From: Porticoccus litoralis
GTDB taxonomy: Bacteria > Pseudomonadota > Gammaproteobacteria > Pseudomonadales > Porticoccaceae
Reading direction: 5' to 3'
Assembly: GCF_030676955.1 (NCBI RefSeq)
Contig: NZ_JAUUUU010000003.1
Coordinates: forward strand, 1-64,000
DNA length: 64,000 bases
Every line of letters starts with the position of its first letter. Positions within the stretch are counted from its first letter, which is position 1. Shown here in pieces: positions 29,905-37,816 of the stretch. The notes under the pieces were generated by a model. The model saw nothing but the letters and a program-made list of their open reading frames with translations, ran no database searches and was not told where the DNA came from. The position numbers and the translations under genes were made by a program.

Positions 29905-30114
29905 TTACGTGGCCACATCCACCGGCTCACCACGATCACATTTTTTGCAATCCAGCTCGAACCCCAACATGCCATCTCGACCAGCCTGTGACTCAACCCA
30001 GGGGCGGTTGGTCCATGGCGGGTCGTGGCGCACATGCTGAAAGTGGCCACAGACCAGCTCCGCCACCCAATCGTCACATTCGTCTTTATGGTAACCACAG
30101 ATAGGTTGTTTCAT
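29905..30114 (-). CDS. DUF3565 small protein
   Basis: 69 residues matching the DUF3565 pattern: GYHKDECDDWVAELVCGHFQHVRH, PPWTNRPWV, then LDCKKCD. Cys and His positions (C-H-H and CxxC) suggest zinc binding. Function unknown. Same strand and 30 bp downstream of another small zinc-ribbon gene. An overlapping ORF in another frame is spurious. Confidence 0.8.
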   Translation of the reverse strand: MKQPICGYHKDECDDWVAELVCGHFQHVRHDPPWTNRPWVESQAGRDGMLGFELDCKKCDRGEPVDVAT

Positions 30115-30144
30115 TGCGCCAAACCCCGACTGGCTGGCTAGAGG

Positions 30145-30441
30145 TTAACTGTCTTGTTCATGGCCGGCGGCGATTCTCGCCTGGCGCTTTTTTTGCCGCG
30201 CCTTTTCTCGGCACGCCCGGCAGCGAACGGCGGTACTGAAGAAATAGCCCCCCGCCTCCTCATACCACCATTTTTGCTGAGTGGCGCTCCAAGTCTGATG
30301 TATGCCGCAGTCCTCGCAGTCAAACTCGATGTCGTAATAGAAATCCGGCGCGCTTGAATAGGTGTTACCCATCACCAGCTTGCTGGCGTCGACGGGCAGT
30401 CGATCCTGTTTTTTATTGTTTGATCTGACCTGTTTGCCCAT
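30145..30441 (-). CDS. Zinc-ribbon domain protein
   Basis: 98 residues with two CxxC pairs, in DCEDCGIHQTW and RCRACREK, joined by a WWYEEAGGYFFS stretch. It resembles the probable zinc-ribbon family zf-Tbcl. The C-terminus is strongly basic (KARQKKRQAR), compatible with nucleic-acid binding. Function unknown. Confidence 0.75.
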   Translation of the reverse strand: MGKQVRSNNKKQDRLPVDASKLVMGNTYSSAPDFYYDIEFDCEDCGIHQTWSATQQKWWYEEAGGYFFSTAVRCRACREKARQKKRQARIAAGHEQDS

Positions 30442-30477
30442 CCATCACCTGACAGTGAAAGTTACCGTCCCGAGGCC

Positions 30478-30993
30478 TCAGGATTCCTTCAGGTAAGCAA
30501 TCATGGTGTCCACATCACTGCACTCAAAGGGGTCATCCGGACAATCGTTCATCATGCCTGGCTCGGCAAATAGCTTTTTGATTTCGCCATCAACAATGTG
30601 GGCGGAATAACGCCAAGTCATTTCACGACCGCCCTTGGTAATCAGCATGCCAATGCCACGGGTAAAATCGCCCTGTGTATCAGGCAGCATTTTTACGTTT
30701 TCAATGCCGATATTTTTGGCCCACTGCGACATGGTAAAAGGTGCGGTCACACTCATGCAGTACACCTCATCCACACCAAGAGATTTCAGCTCCTCATACT
30801 TGGCATCGTAGTCGGGCAAATGCGCATTGGAGGCCCTCGGCGTAATGGCTGCCGACAGGGCAAACACCACAATATTTTTACCCGAGAAAACTTCATCCGA
30901 TGGAATATCCACCCAACGCCACGGGTTTCTGCCGCCAACGCCTTCACCGCGAACACGGTTTCTGAAAATCATCTCTGGGACTTTATTGCTCAT
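30478..30993 (-). CDS. Peroxiredoxin-5-like protein lacking the peroxidatic Cys
   Basis: 171 residues closely following the Prx5-like peroxiredoxin layout: an N-terminal block with GGRNPWRWVDIPSDEVF, IVVFALSAAITPRASNAHLPDY, VDEVYCMSV, LLPDTQGDFTRGIGMLI and a C-terminal DDPFECSD. The peroxidatic cysteine position in the usual PGAFTPxCS motif is alanine here (A54, codon GCC at 30832-30834), and the PG before it is SA. The Thr-Pro of the active site and the Arg in TWRYS remain. Peroxidase activity by the normal route is therefore not expected. The frame is intact end to end, so it is not a decayed pseudogene by that measure. An intact paralogue lies at 51520-51999. Confidence 0.85.
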   Translation of the reverse strand: MSNKVPEMIFRNRVRGEGVGGRNPWRWVDIPSDEVFSGKNIVVFALSAAITPRASNAHLPDYDAKYEELKSLGVDEVYCMSVTAPFTMSQWAKNIGIENVKMLPDTQGDFTRGIGMLITKGGREMTWRYSAHIVDGEIKKLFAEPGMMNDCPDDPFECSDVDTMIAYLKES

Positions 30994-31256
30994 CTTTATT
31001 CTCGTTTTCTTAAACTGGCGTACGTGATTTTAAAGGGGACAGCGGGACAATTGTAGGGGCAAAACCCCGATGCCAACCCGGCACAGCGTTCTTTGTTTAT
31101 TCGCACACAAAACCGTGCACCTTAATTCTGAGCAGCTACCCTAGCAGAATAGCCCGCTTTCGTCCCGGCCCGTGCGACCCGCCCTGCCCCAACCAGCGGA
31201 TGCGGGTTACACTCACCTGACACGGAATTTCACCCAACACGGAACTGGAGCACCAC

Positions 31257-31838
31257 ATGCGCAAACCGTTTCTCTTCGCTTACACACTGGCAGCCACGCT
31301 GGGAGCCTGGAGCCTGGTGGCCCAGAACTACGAATTCGTTATCTACACCCTCGTCACACTTGTGCTGGTGACGCTGATCTACCTGGGGGACAGAAAATTC
31401 ACCTTCAGCCCTGCGGTGCTGTGGGGTTTCAACCTCTGGCTGGTGCTACATATTCTCGGCGGGCTGTGGCCGGTGAACGGCAGCGTGCTGTATTCACTGG
31501 TGTTGATCGATCTCGTCGGCGAGCCCTACTCCATCCTGAAATACGATCAAATTGTGCACACCTACTGCTACTTCATTATCGCGCTGCTGCTGTGGCGAGT
31601 GGTTTCAACCGTCAGGCTCGACGCACCGCAATGGCTACTCGCAGCACTGACGGTACTGGCCGCGAGCGGCGTGGGCGGCATGAATGAAATTGTGGAGTTT
31701 TCGGCTACGGTGCTGGTGCCCAACACCAATGTGGGCGGATATGAGAATACCGCGATTGATCTGGTGGCGAATTTTCTGGGTGCCTGCCTGGCCATTCCTT
31801 TTTTCAAGGGAGAAGAAGCTAACATCCCATCCCAATGA
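31257..31838 (+). CDS. DUF2238 (YjdF-like) membrane protein
   Basis: 193 residues with about five or six membrane segments. It resembles the DUF2238/YjdF family, with the conserved block YDQIVHTYCYFIIALLLWR and the later GGMNEIVEFSATVLVP...GGYENTAIDLVANFLGA (His, Glu and Asp near membrane faces). Function unknown. GGAG lies 7 nt before the ATG. It borders the low-GC defence cassette on the right. Confidence 0.75.
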   Translation: MRKPFLFAYTLAATLGAWSLVAQNYEFVIYTLVTLVLVTLIYLGDRKFTFSPAVLWGFNLWLVLHILGGLWPVNGSVLYSLVLIDLVGEPYSILKYDQIVHTYCYFIIALLLWRVVSTVRLDAPQWLLAALTVLAASGVGGMNEIVEFSATVLVPNTNVGGYENTAIDLVANFLGACLAIPFFKGEEANIPSQ

Positions 31839-31914
31839 AGCCTTTGCAGTGATTCCGATACCGCGCAGGGAGACATAGCCCTGCCTCCAGGAGGCCTAGA
31901 GAAGCTCGGCCTTG

Positions 31915-32199
31915 TTAAAGATTGATATCGCTGATATTGACCCAAACCTGACCAAGAATAACGAGCAACACGATCAGTGCCCAACCACCGTATAGCAGGT
32001 ACTTTCTGTCGAGTTTCCCGAGGCGATTAAGCTTAAAGCCATAGAGAATCAATGCGCCGACGGCGGCCTGAACCCCCATCAGCCCCAGTGCCGCAGGGCG
32101 AGAACCAATTTCGGGAGCAAAACCCAAAACAATCGCCAGGAACCCCACCACGCCAAAGGTCAGGAGTAGCCAGCTAAATATTTTTAAGTAATTTAACAC
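31915..32199 (-). CDS. Small three-span membrane protein
   Basis: 94 residues, GTG start at 32199 with GGGAG 5 nt upstream. Three hydrophobic helices (about 8-28, 36-55, 70-88) are separated by a short basic loop (KLNRLGKLDRKY). I do not recognise the family. It is convergent with the DUF2238 gene and lies on the same strand as the defence cassette. Base composition resembles the core, not the cassette. Confidence 0.6.
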   Translation of the reverse strand: MLNYLKIFSWLLLTFGVVGFLAIVLGFAPEIGSRPAALGLMGVQAAVGALILYGFKLNRLGKLDRKYLLYGGWALIVLLVILGQVWVNISDINL

Positions 32200-32285
32200 C
32201 GAGGCTCCCGTGTAGTAGCGGCTTCAGCACGTTAACACTGGCCACAAATATTGAAAGTGTTATCTGACCCCACTTATTCTATTCC

Positions 32286-33206
32286 CTAAGCAGCACAAGC
32301 CCCTCTAATACTTAGAATAAAGTCTGACAATCCAGTAGGGATTTTTGACCTGCCAGCTAAAGATCTCGGCGACATGGCGGCCCTGTTGTACTTAATACTG
32401 GCACTAGCCAAAAAAGGGTACGTGCCAGCTTTTCGAGCATCAGCCAGGAGGTCGAGCCAACACAGAAAGAAGGAAAATATATATTTTCCTCTATGGTTTT
32501 TCATAGGATCACAAATATTAAGAAAAAACTCTTCTGCAGAAGAAAATTCATCCTGCGAGTATTCATCCAGCAATGGAACAAGTTGATTAAGCCGATCTGA
32601 GTCATATTTTTTAGCAACAAAATCAATAAAAACAGAAACGAATTGATTGATTCTATTATCAACGCGGCCTCTTTTTAAATCATACTTTGCAGCAACAAAA
32701 AACCTTAAGTTAGCCTCCTTCATTGCATCACAAAAAGAAGCAGAAACTTTACTGTAGAGACTTTGTGCGGAATGAATGCTTTCTGGCTCGACTGAACATT
32801 CAAACTCATCGTTCAAAATAGACTCCAAAACGACATTGGTAACCAGGTAGTTTTCATATGAATATGAATCTAAACAGTAAATATTACTGGATGGGCGATA
32901 TTCTCTTAGGCCATCAAAATCATGATCTACAAAAAAGTAAACTGGGCCTAAGTTTTCATCGCGAATAGACTCCCTAAACTCTAAAACTTGCGCTTTCCCC
33001 TCAGCGGGGAGCCCCTTGTAACTCAGATCTTCATCAATTCGCTTTATCCAAGCTTCATATGGACCAATGTCAGTTTTACCCTCAAAGATAAATATTGGGG
33101 CATTAATATCTCCAGAACGGATACTTAACACTTTGATTTTTAAGACCGATTTCCGCTTTCTTGCGCTTCTAATATGATCTACATATCCATCTGCCGACAT
33201 AATCAA
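32286..33206 (-). CDS. ariB: DUF4435 protein, AriB-like PARIS effector
   Basis: 306 residues of DUF4435 type with a TOPRIM-like nuclease core: FEGKTD (E42, D46), the acidic FVDHDFDGL (D94, D96, D98) and SYSYENYLV (E118). In the PARIS defence system AriB is such a protein of about 300 residues. It is held inactive by the ATPase AriA, is released when a phage anti-restriction protein is sensed, and then cleaves host tRNA. The start overlaps the ATPase stop by 4 bp, so the two are coupled. The DNA is clearly more AT-rich than both flanks, indicating transfer. A different DUF4435-AAA system cannot be excluded without a search. Confidence 0.75.
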   Translation of the reverse strand: MIMSADGYVDHIRSARKRKSVLKIKVLSIRSGDINAPIFIFEGKTDIGPYEAWIKRIDEDLSYKGLPAEGKAQVLEFRESIRDENLGPVYFFVDHDFDGLREYRPSSNIYCLDSYSYENYLVTNVVLESILNDEFECSVEPESIHSAQSLYSKVSASFCDAMKEANLRFFVAAKYDLKRGRVDNRINQFVSVFIDFVAKKYDSDRLNQLVPLLDEYSQDEFSSAEEFFLNICDPMKNHRGKYIFSFFLCWLDLLADARKAGTYPFLASASIKYNRAAMSPRSLAGRSKIPTGLSDFILSIRGACAA

Positions 33207-34621
33207 TCTCTATTTTTTTCTTCTCTTTTTATTTTCAATGGAGAGCTGCATGGGTCCAGTTCATTGTCAAAAATAAACGGGGAATGAGTTATGGCTAATA
33301 GCTGCTTGCAAGTAGGAGCTGCAGCCATATCGACAAGTATTTTTTGTTGCCAGTCGATGGACAACGATAATTCTGGCTCATCCACCAAGATAATTTTGTC
33401 TGAGGTATACAAAAACAAATAAGAAAGAAGAGAAACAACTTGTTTTTCACCAGACGACAAATCGTTTAATTTCACCTCCTCAGAAGTCCATTTATTTATT
33501 ACAGAAACCCTCATTCGTTCAGGATCATAATTAAAGCTCTTTACATCGCTAGTTTCCCCTAGATATGTATTAGCTTTTTTTACAAAATTCTCAATTGTAG
33601 ACTCAAGCTGTTTTGTCTGATTTACTACTTGTGACAATTTAGATAAAAAATATATTAATGTATCTCTGTCACTATCATCTTCATAATCTTCATCGTCATA
33701 TATTTGCTGAATTCTATCTAAGTAATTTTCTTCTAATTTCTTTGCCCCGCCAATACGAGAAAAAAATAGTCTAAGGGTCTCTAAATCAGGCAAATCGGAA
33801 ACGTCTGTTTTCGACCTCTTAGCCTTACCCGCAAGCAGATCATCAATTATATTTGCGCTAATTTCACGATACCCAAAATTTGTTCTCCTTTGAACTGTTT
33901 CAGTTAATGCGGTTAGCCTATCTTCAACGTCAGCGAGTCCATAGTTCATTTGCGATCTAATAACAGGCGATTGTTCTGATTGCCTCCTGGAGTTAGCTAG
34001 CGCCTGCCTCTTAGAAAAACGGCTTCGTTGCCTTTCGAAAAGCTTTTCAATTCTGCGATAGGTTGGCAGATATAAAATCTCTGTATTACCAATCGCAGCT
34101 TTGATTTTTTTGGTTATGCTTCGAATATCGTCATCAATGGATGACTCAAGGTTTTCCAAGGCATCTGACAATAGCTCATGTATGGTTTCCCAATCCCATG
34201 GAGAGCTGTCATACAAAGCCTGACCAACAGGTGAGCTTCGCATACCATCCCAATCTTCAGGATCAAACTCCGTAGTAATGTAAGCTATACACCCAGCCTC
34301 GTCTAAAGCAGAAAATTGAACGATATTCCCTAATGCTTCTATATTGCTTGAAGAAATATCTAAAAGGCTTTTCTTTTTAAGGATTATTTCTTCATCAGAG
34401 GTGCTGAATACACATCTTATTTCCTCAAAATCAATGACTCTTAAATTATGGAATTTACAGGTAAGGAATGAGTGTAGCGCTGATAAAATCGTAGTTTTTC
34501 CTGCTCCATTTTCAGCAATAACTATCCTCACAGGAGAATCAAAATCGATAACGACATCTTTATAACCATGAAGACCAATAATTCTAAAATATTTAATTAT
34601 TGGTTTGCCGCTCATATCCAT
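33203..34621 (-). CDS. ariA: AAA ATPase, AriA-like PARIS sensor
   Basis: ABC/SMC-like AAA ATPase of 472 residues. Walker A AENGAGKTT at about 36-44, a long charged helical middle (about 180-370) typical of Rad50-like insertions, signature LSSGEKQ at about 388, Walker B IILVDEPELSL at about 411-421 and a histidine switch in AITHSPF near 445. The ATG at 34621 has AAGGTG 9 nt upstream; an earlier in-frame ATG at 34675 lacks one. Paired with a DUF4435 gene, this matches AriA of PARIS, which assembles into a scaffold that senses phage proteins. High A+T content relative to neighbours supports horizontal acquisition. Confidence 0.75.
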   Translation of the reverse strand: MDMSGKPIIKYFRIIGLHGYKDVVIDFDSPVRIVIAENGAGKTTILSALHSFLTCKFHNLRVIDFEEIRCVFSTSDEEIILKKKSLLDISSSNIEALGNIVQFSALDEAGCIAYITTEFDPEDWDGMRSSPVGQALYDSSPWDWETIHELLSDALENLESSIDDDIRSITKKIKAAIGNTEILYLPTYRRIEKLFERQRSRFSKRQALANSRRQSEQSPVIRSQMNYGLADVEDRLTALTETVQRRTNFGYREISANIIDDLLAGKAKRSKTDVSDLPDLETLRLFFSRIGGAKKLEENYLDRIQQIYDDEDYEDDSDRDTLIYFLSKLSQVVNQTKQLESTIENFVKKANTYLGETSDVKSFNYDPERMRVSVINKWTSEEVKLNDLSSGEKQVVSLLSYLFLYTSDKIILVDEPELSLSIDWQQKILVDMAAAPTCKQLLAITHSPFIFDNELDPCSSPLKIKREEKNRD

Positions 34622-34997
34622 TAGTGTTTTCACCTTGATTAGAATTAGTGAATATTCGGCTATTAGCCAGCTCATGCACGCACATATGCTACGCCACCTG
34701 GCAATTAGCTGCCAATTTAGAAGGCATAAGCTCCAAATTAAATCTTCTCTAGATTATCTGGCAAGCTGAATAAGTTGCCCGTACGAGGTAATATTTTGCA
34801 GAATCTTCATCACCGCTCCGTGGTTACTGGTGGGTTACCTGCAAAAGGCAGAGTAATTAGTCTCCCCCTCACTGCTTCACAAGTATTTCACTGTGACCTT
34901 GTACTGGCAACCCACGTCCAAGGCACTGGCCTGCAACAAATTGATTAACCGCCCTATCCCACCTATTATCCTCAGGCCTAGCCAACCCGGAGCAGCC
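34622..34997. other. Spacer between defence cassette and hemB
   Basis: About 375 bp. The left part is AT-rich and should hold the cassette promoter (leftward); the right part returns to core composition before hemB. I see no integrase, tRNA fragment, direct repeat or inverted repeat that would mark an element end. Confidence 0.5.
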
Positions 34998-36011
34998 ATG
35001 AGTTTCAGCCACAATCGCGGACCCTTTCCCGCCACCCGCCTGCGTCGCAACCGAGCCGATGATTTTTCCCGCCGCCTGGTTCGGGAATCGGTGCTGACCC
35101 CCGACGATCTGATTTACCCGGTATTTGTGCTGGAGGGTTCCGGCCAGCGCGAGGCGGTGGCCTCCATGCCCGGTATCGAGCGGCTATCCATCGACCTGCT
35201 GGTGCAGCAGGCCCGGGAAATCGCCGATCTCGGCATTCCTATGGTAGCGCTGTTTCCGGTGACGCCGCAGTCCGCCAAGAGCCTGTTAGCAGAAGAATCC
35301 TACAACCCGGATGGGTTGGCACAGCGAGCGGTAAAAGCCATTAAGGATGCCGTACCGGAGCTGGGGGTGATGACCGATGTAGCCCTGGACCCATTCACGG
35401 TGCATGGGCAGGACGGCATTATTGATGAAACCAGCGGCTATGTGCTGAACGACATTACCGTGGAAACTCTGGTGAAACAGGCGCTCTCCCACGCCGAGGC
35501 CGGTGCCGATGTGGTGGCGCCCTCAGACATGATGGACGGTCGCATTGGCGCGGTGCGCAATATTCTTGAACAAAACGGCCATGTGAATACACGCATCATG
35601 GCCTATTCCGCCAAGTACGCCTCCAGCTATTACGGCCCGTTCCGCGACGCGGTGGGTTCTGCCGCCAACATCAAGGGGGGCGACAAGAAAACCTATCAGA
35701 TGGACCCGGCCAATAGCGATGAGGCTCTGCACGAGTGCGCCCTGGATTTGCAGGAAGGCGCAGACATGATCATGGTGAAACCGGGCATGCCCTACCTGGA
35801 TGTGGTGCGCCGGGTGAAGGATGAGTTGAAAGCCCCCACTTTTGTGTACCAGGTGAGCGGCGAGTACGCCATGCACTGCGCGGCGTTTGAGCACGGCTGG
35901 CTGAACCGGGAGCAGATTATTCTGGAATCACTATTGTGCTTTAAACGCGCCGGGGCCGACGGGGTGCTAACGTATTTTGCGATGGAAGCGGCAAGGCTGT
36001 TAAACAAATAA
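34998..36011 (+). CDS. hemB: Delta-aminolevulinic acid dehydratase (porphobilinogen synthase)
   Basis: Condenses two 5-aminolevulinate molecules to porphobilinogen. 337 residues from the ATG at 34998, with CGGAG 8 nt upstream. The two active-site lysines lie in MAYSAKYASSYYGPFR and MVKPGMPYLDVV. The metal-site stretch reads DVALDPFTVHGQDGI, with Asp rather than the Cys-rich zinc site, so this is the magnesium-dependent Pseudomonas-like type. A bidirectional terminator follows. Confidence 0.96.
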   Translation: MSFSHNRGPFPATRLRRNRADDFSRRLVRESVLTPDDLIYPVFVLEGSGQREAVASMPGIERLSIDLLVQQAREIADLGIPMVALFPVTPQSAKSLLAEESYNPDGLAQRAVKAIKDAVPELGVMTDVALDPFTVHGQDGIIDETSGYVLNDITVETLVKQALSHAEAGADVVAPSDMMDGRIGAVRNILEQNGHVNTRIMAYSAKYASSYYGPFRDAVGSAANIKGGDKKTYQMDPANSDEALHECALDLQEGADMIMVKPGMPYLDVVRRVKDELKAPTFVYQVSGEYAMHCAAFEHGWLNREQIILESLLCFKRAGADGVLTYFAMEAARLLNK

Positions 36012-36031
36012 CGGCGGGGTTTATCCGAAAC

Positions 36032-36061
36032 AAAAAAGGGCTGCCATTGGCAGCCCTTTTT
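36032..36061 (+). terminator. Bidirectional terminator between hemB and gcvH
   Basis: Stem GGGCTGCC/GGCAGCCC (36038-36045 and 36049-36056) with a 3-nt loop, flanked by A6 on the left and T5 on the right. It serves hemB rightward and gcvH leftward. Confidence 0.9.
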
Positions 36062-36119
36062 AATGCGCTTGAAAACTATCTGCGTGGCTTCTGCCTCGAA
36101 AACATTTTCTTAAAGGCAG

Positions 36120-36509
36120 TTAGTCTTCATCCGACGCATCGGCGTAAGCATCGGCATCCATCATGTCTTCCAGCTCTTCCGGGTCGGACATTTTGATCTT
36201 GAAAAACCAGCCGTCATCGTAGGGGGAATCGTTAATGGTTTCCGGGGCGTTTTCCAGCACATCGTTAATGGCGATCACTTCGCCGGATACGGGGGCATAG
36301 ATATCGGAAGCGGCTTTCACGGATTCCACCACACCAGCCTCATCGCCAGCGGAAACGGTGGTGCCGATTTCGGGAAGCTCCACATACACCACGTCGCCGA
36401 GGCTGTCCTGGGCGTGGTCGGTAATGCCCACGGTCACAGTGCCGTCACCTTCATCGCGAGCCCACTCGTGGGTGCTGGCGTACTTCAGATCAGATGGGGT
36501 CTCGCTCAT
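36120..36509 (-). CDS. gcvH: Glycine cleavage system H protein
   Basis: Lipoyl carrier of the glycine cleavage system. 129 residues with the lipoylated lysine K65 in GVVESVKAASDIYAPVSGEV and the N-terminal YASTHEWARDEGDGTVTVGITDHAQ. The acidic C-terminal tail (DADAYADASDED) is longer than usual. It lies just downstream of ubiI, as the gcv genes do in E. coli, but gcvT and gcvP are not next to it. Confidence 0.95.
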   Translation of the reverse strand: MSETPSDLKYASTHEWARDEGDGTVTVGITDHAQDSLGDVVYVELPEIGTTVSAGDEAGVVESVKAASDIYAPVSGEVIAINDVLENAPETINDSPYDDGWFFKIKMSDPEELEDMMDADAYADASDED

Positions 36510-36595
36510 GGTGGTGTCCTCAAAATTGGTAGTCTAAAACTGCCGGGGATTTTAAACCCGAATGCCGGCAAACTAAAGTGCTTGGGAAGATGGCC

Positions 36596-37816
36596 TTAAC
36601 CACCCAACCCCATGGCCTGACGCACCAGCTGGTTTTTCAGGGGACCGAGTTGGTTGGCCAGCTTCATGCCGTCGTTACGCAGCAATCGAAGAGGCATGGC
36701 CTGGGACTCAAACAGGCGTTTAAAGCCTTCCATGGTGGCCATCATTCCCAGGTTGTGGGGTTTGCGGCGGCGCTGGTAGCGCTTCAAGCCGGATAGTTCA
36801 CCCGGCGACAGCCCCCGGGACAGGGAGCGCTGGATTTCTTCCGCCAGGGTGATGGCATCCTGAAAACCGAGGTTTACCCCCTGGCCCGCCAACGGATGAA
36901 TGGTATGGGCTGCATCCCCCAGCAGGGCGATACCCGGCAGCACGTAGTCCACCGCGTGGCGTTGCCACAGGGGAATACAGTAGCGTTTGTCGACGGCGGT
37001 AATCTCACCCAGACAGTGATCGCTGGCCTGACCCAGCGCCCGGCAAAACTCCGCCTCATCCAGCGCCATCAGCTCTTTGGCTTTCTCGGACTGCTGGGAC
37101 CAGACAATGGAACAACGGTGGCAATCGCCCTGCTCGTCCTGAAGGGGCAGGAAGGCCAGCGGGCCTTCGGGCAGGAAACGCTGACGGGCCGTGAAGTTGT
37201 GTTCACGTTCGGTGGTAATGGTGGTGACGATGGCCTGATGGCCGTAATCCCACTGTCGCAGTTGCAGGCCGCAGAGTTCGCGCACCCGTGAGCGGGCACC
37301 GTCGGCGGCGGCCACCAATTGTGTTGTCACCCTGTCGCCATCGGCCAGTTCAATCACCACGCTGCCATCTTTTTCCAGTCGCTCCAGGCCGGTGACCTTG
37401 GCGGGGCAAAGCAAGGTCACATTGGGCAATGCTTCTAACCGCTGCAACAGGGCCTCAACGATCAGGGCATTTTCGACAATATGCCCAAGGCTGGGCTGGC
37501 GGACTTCGGCGCAGTCGAATTCGATATGGCCGGTGCCATCTGCTTCCCAGACTTCCATATGGCGATAGGGGCAGGTTCGACGGCTGGCAATCTGTTGCCA
37601 GACACCGACATCACTGAGCAGTTGCCGGGATACTTCAGTCAGTGCCACGACCCGGGGATCAAAAGTTTGGGACAGGTCGGGCATCACAAAAGGGCTGGCT
37701 TCCAGCACGCCAATGCGTAACCCGGCCCCCCAATTGGTGCTGGCCACCCGGGCGGCAAAGCTGGCGCCGACCATACCGGCACCCACCACCACGATATCAA
37801 ATGCATGGTCAGCCAT
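36596..37816 (-). CDS. ubiI: UbiI/VisC-type FAD-dependent ubiquinone hydroxylase
   Basis: Flavin monooxygenase of the UbiH/UbiF/UbiI group, adding a ring hydroxyl in ubiquinone synthesis. N-terminal dinucleotide fold DIVVVGAGMVGASFA, the FDPRVVALTEVS block, and the FAD ribityl motif GDAAHTIHPLAGQGVNLGFQD. The ATG at 37816 has AAGGGAG 6 nt upstream and overlaps the ubiH end by 8 bp. Assignment to C5 (UbiI) rather than C6 hydroxylation follows from position after ubiH and is less certain than the family. Confidence 0.85.
   Translation of the reverse strand: MADHAFDIVVVGAGMVGASFAARVASTNWGAGLRIGVLEASPFVMPDLSQTFDPRVVALTEVSRQLLSDVGVWQQIASRRTCPYRHMEVWEADGTGHIEFDCAEVRQPSLGHIVENALIVEALLQRLEALPNVTLLCPAKVTGLERLEKDGSVVIELADGDRVTTQLVAAADGARSRVRELCGLQLRQWDYGHQAIVTTITTEREHNFTARQRFLPEGPLAFLPLQDEQGDCHRCSIVWSQQSEKAKELMALDEAEFCRALGQASDHCLGEITAVDKRYCIPLWQRHAVDYVLPGIALLGDAAHTIHPLAGQGVNLGFQDAITLAEEIQRSLSRGLSPGELSGLKRYQRRRKPHNLGMMATMEGFKRLFESQAMPLRLLRNDGMKLANQLGPLKNQLVRQAMGLGG

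Noticed and set aside
31128..31155. Inverted repeat ATTCTG...CAGAAT upstream of the Cys-less peroxiredoxin gene.
   Set aside because: The arms are only 6 bp and the loop is 14 nt, so chance is likely.
31865..31895. Two overlapping hairpins after the DUF2238 gene (GCAGGG/CCCTGC and GCCTCC/GGAGGC) that could compete.
   Set aside because: Neither has a T run. They are short and may be chance, so I did not call an attenuator or terminator.
32200..32285. Possible attachment site or repeat at the left edge of the defence cassette.
   Set aside because: I compared it by eye with the right spacer (34622-34997) and saw no matching direct or inverted repeat.
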